Positions 63,301 to 64,000 of a DNA stretch of 64,000 bases are shown piece by piece. Position 1 is the stretch's first letter; every line of letters starts with the position of its first letter. The position numbers and the translations under genes are program-made. The stretch is from Polytrichum commune. Its lineage: Eukaryota; Streptophyta; Polytrichopsida; Polytrichales; Polytrichaceae. The DNA lies in assembly GCA_950295325.1 (NCBI GenBank), contig OX485804.1:66378033-66442032 (forward strand), given 5' to 3'. A model generated the notes under the pieces. That model made no database searches, had not been told where the DNA came from, and saw nothing but the letters and a program-made list of their open reading frames with translations.

Positions 63301-64000
63301 CTCTATAATTTTCTCAGAGGATTTAATTTCACAGAGACCCACGCACGTCATTTAGGTGGGAGCTTTAAATAGAATTTAGAAAAACTTAGCCTAGTACGAG
63401 TAGAAAATCATGACCAATCTCACTATATGTAAGTAGGTCCACAACACTTCATGCACTCAACAATGCAAATCACGGTAGTAAAAAAATGCTCAAATACCTT
63501 GAGGGAAATGGTATTTTCACTTGTTGAAGTTTGTTTTCATTGGCATGGTTGTTTGGCGACAAGATGTTTGGTTACAACATAGCACACAAAACAATGACAC
63601 CGACATTGGTCCACATTGTGCCCAAAAAGCACCTTTCAACTTTGCATCAAACATATTTTAGGCATATCCAAGAATATCCTTCGCGGTTCAAGGCATATAT
63701 AGTGAAAGACGACAAATTTGGCTATATGGCGTGACGTTGAAACCCATGCTCACGTCCATTTGTGCAACAAACATCGTTTGGAGCATCCATGAAGACAAGA
63801 GCAAAACGAGTAGGATAAGGCCGACCCAACTCTACCATGGAAATTTGAAGGTGTAGTAAAGCCTCTTGACGATGCAATTATTCTATTTAGGTGTATTGGT
63901 CATGAGGCCAAAAGTGTATGACAACCGTACATGATAGTTGGTTTTAGGTTCAATGTTGATTTCAGGTATACAGACCTCGTATCAATGAATTCCGTGAACT
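60346..64000. other. Intergenic, no gene recognised
   Basis: AT-rich. 62,140-62,370 matches the repeat at 47,030-47,260. The remaining open frames are short, with no domain or splice pattern. Confidence 0.5.
62680..62799. repeat. 60-bp tandem repeat, two copies
   Basis: Two 60-bp units sharing TCTCCATAGCATARTATACA, then TAAAGGAGAGGTATT and TTCTTCTTTAG. They are about 90 percent alike. Confidence 0.9.

Overview
This is nuclear DNA of a land plant. The genes are intron-rich with plant splice signals, and the proteins they encode belong to plant-type families. The spaces between them are AT-rich and full of short non-autonomous DNA transposons. Gene spacing, short introns and the lack of long intact retroelements would suit a bryophyte-like genome, but that is inference; no marker fixes the species.

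Layout. (1) 1-13,884, minus strand: the first 25 exons (about 1,450 codons) of a giant VPS13-type bridge-like lipid transfer protein. They cover the N-terminal chorein region and the plant-specific internal PH domain; the rest lies beyond the left edge. (2) 14,800-22,400: intergenic, with MITEs, one nested inside another and one with a tandem array inside it. (3) 22,417-25,807, minus: a complete six-exon histidine-phosphatase (phosphoglycerate-mutase-like) gene with a plastid-type leader. (4) 26,900-33,300: very AT-rich, with a MITE, a 21-bp tandem array and two inverted arms about 1.4 kb apart. (5) 33,315-35,977, plus: a complete three-exon BTB/POZ gene with a Zn-ribbon-like N-terminus; its first intron holds repeated copies of its own exon-intron boundary. 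(6) 36,850-37,134, minus: a possible terminal exon of an unknown gene. (7) 38,276-40,573, plus: a type II peroxiredoxin whose upstream exon adds a domain I do not recognise. (8) 41,841-44,806 and 47,631-50,714, minus: two duplicated, fast-diverging genes for small acidic proteins with a C-terminal membrane segment. (9) 51,000-58,000: MITEs (one with a G-run terminus and an 8-bp target duplication), a tRNA-derived SINE and a decayed retroelement. (10) 58,516-59,814, plus: a broken F-box gene, with tandem duplications on both sides. (11) 60,350-64,000: intergenic.

The genes do not form a pathway. VPS13 acts at membrane contact sites, the phosphatase and peroxiredoxin are metabolic or redox enzymes, and the BTB and F-box proteins are typical ubiquitin-ligase adaptors. 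What recurs is local tandem duplication: of exon-intron boundaries, promoters, 3' flanks and whole genes. MITE insertions into introns and into other repeats also recur. The most unusual items are the candidate unknown-domain/peroxiredoxin fusion, the repeated exon-1 boundary of the BTB gene, the diverging membrane-protein pair, two GC-AG introns, and the MITEs with readable target-site duplications.
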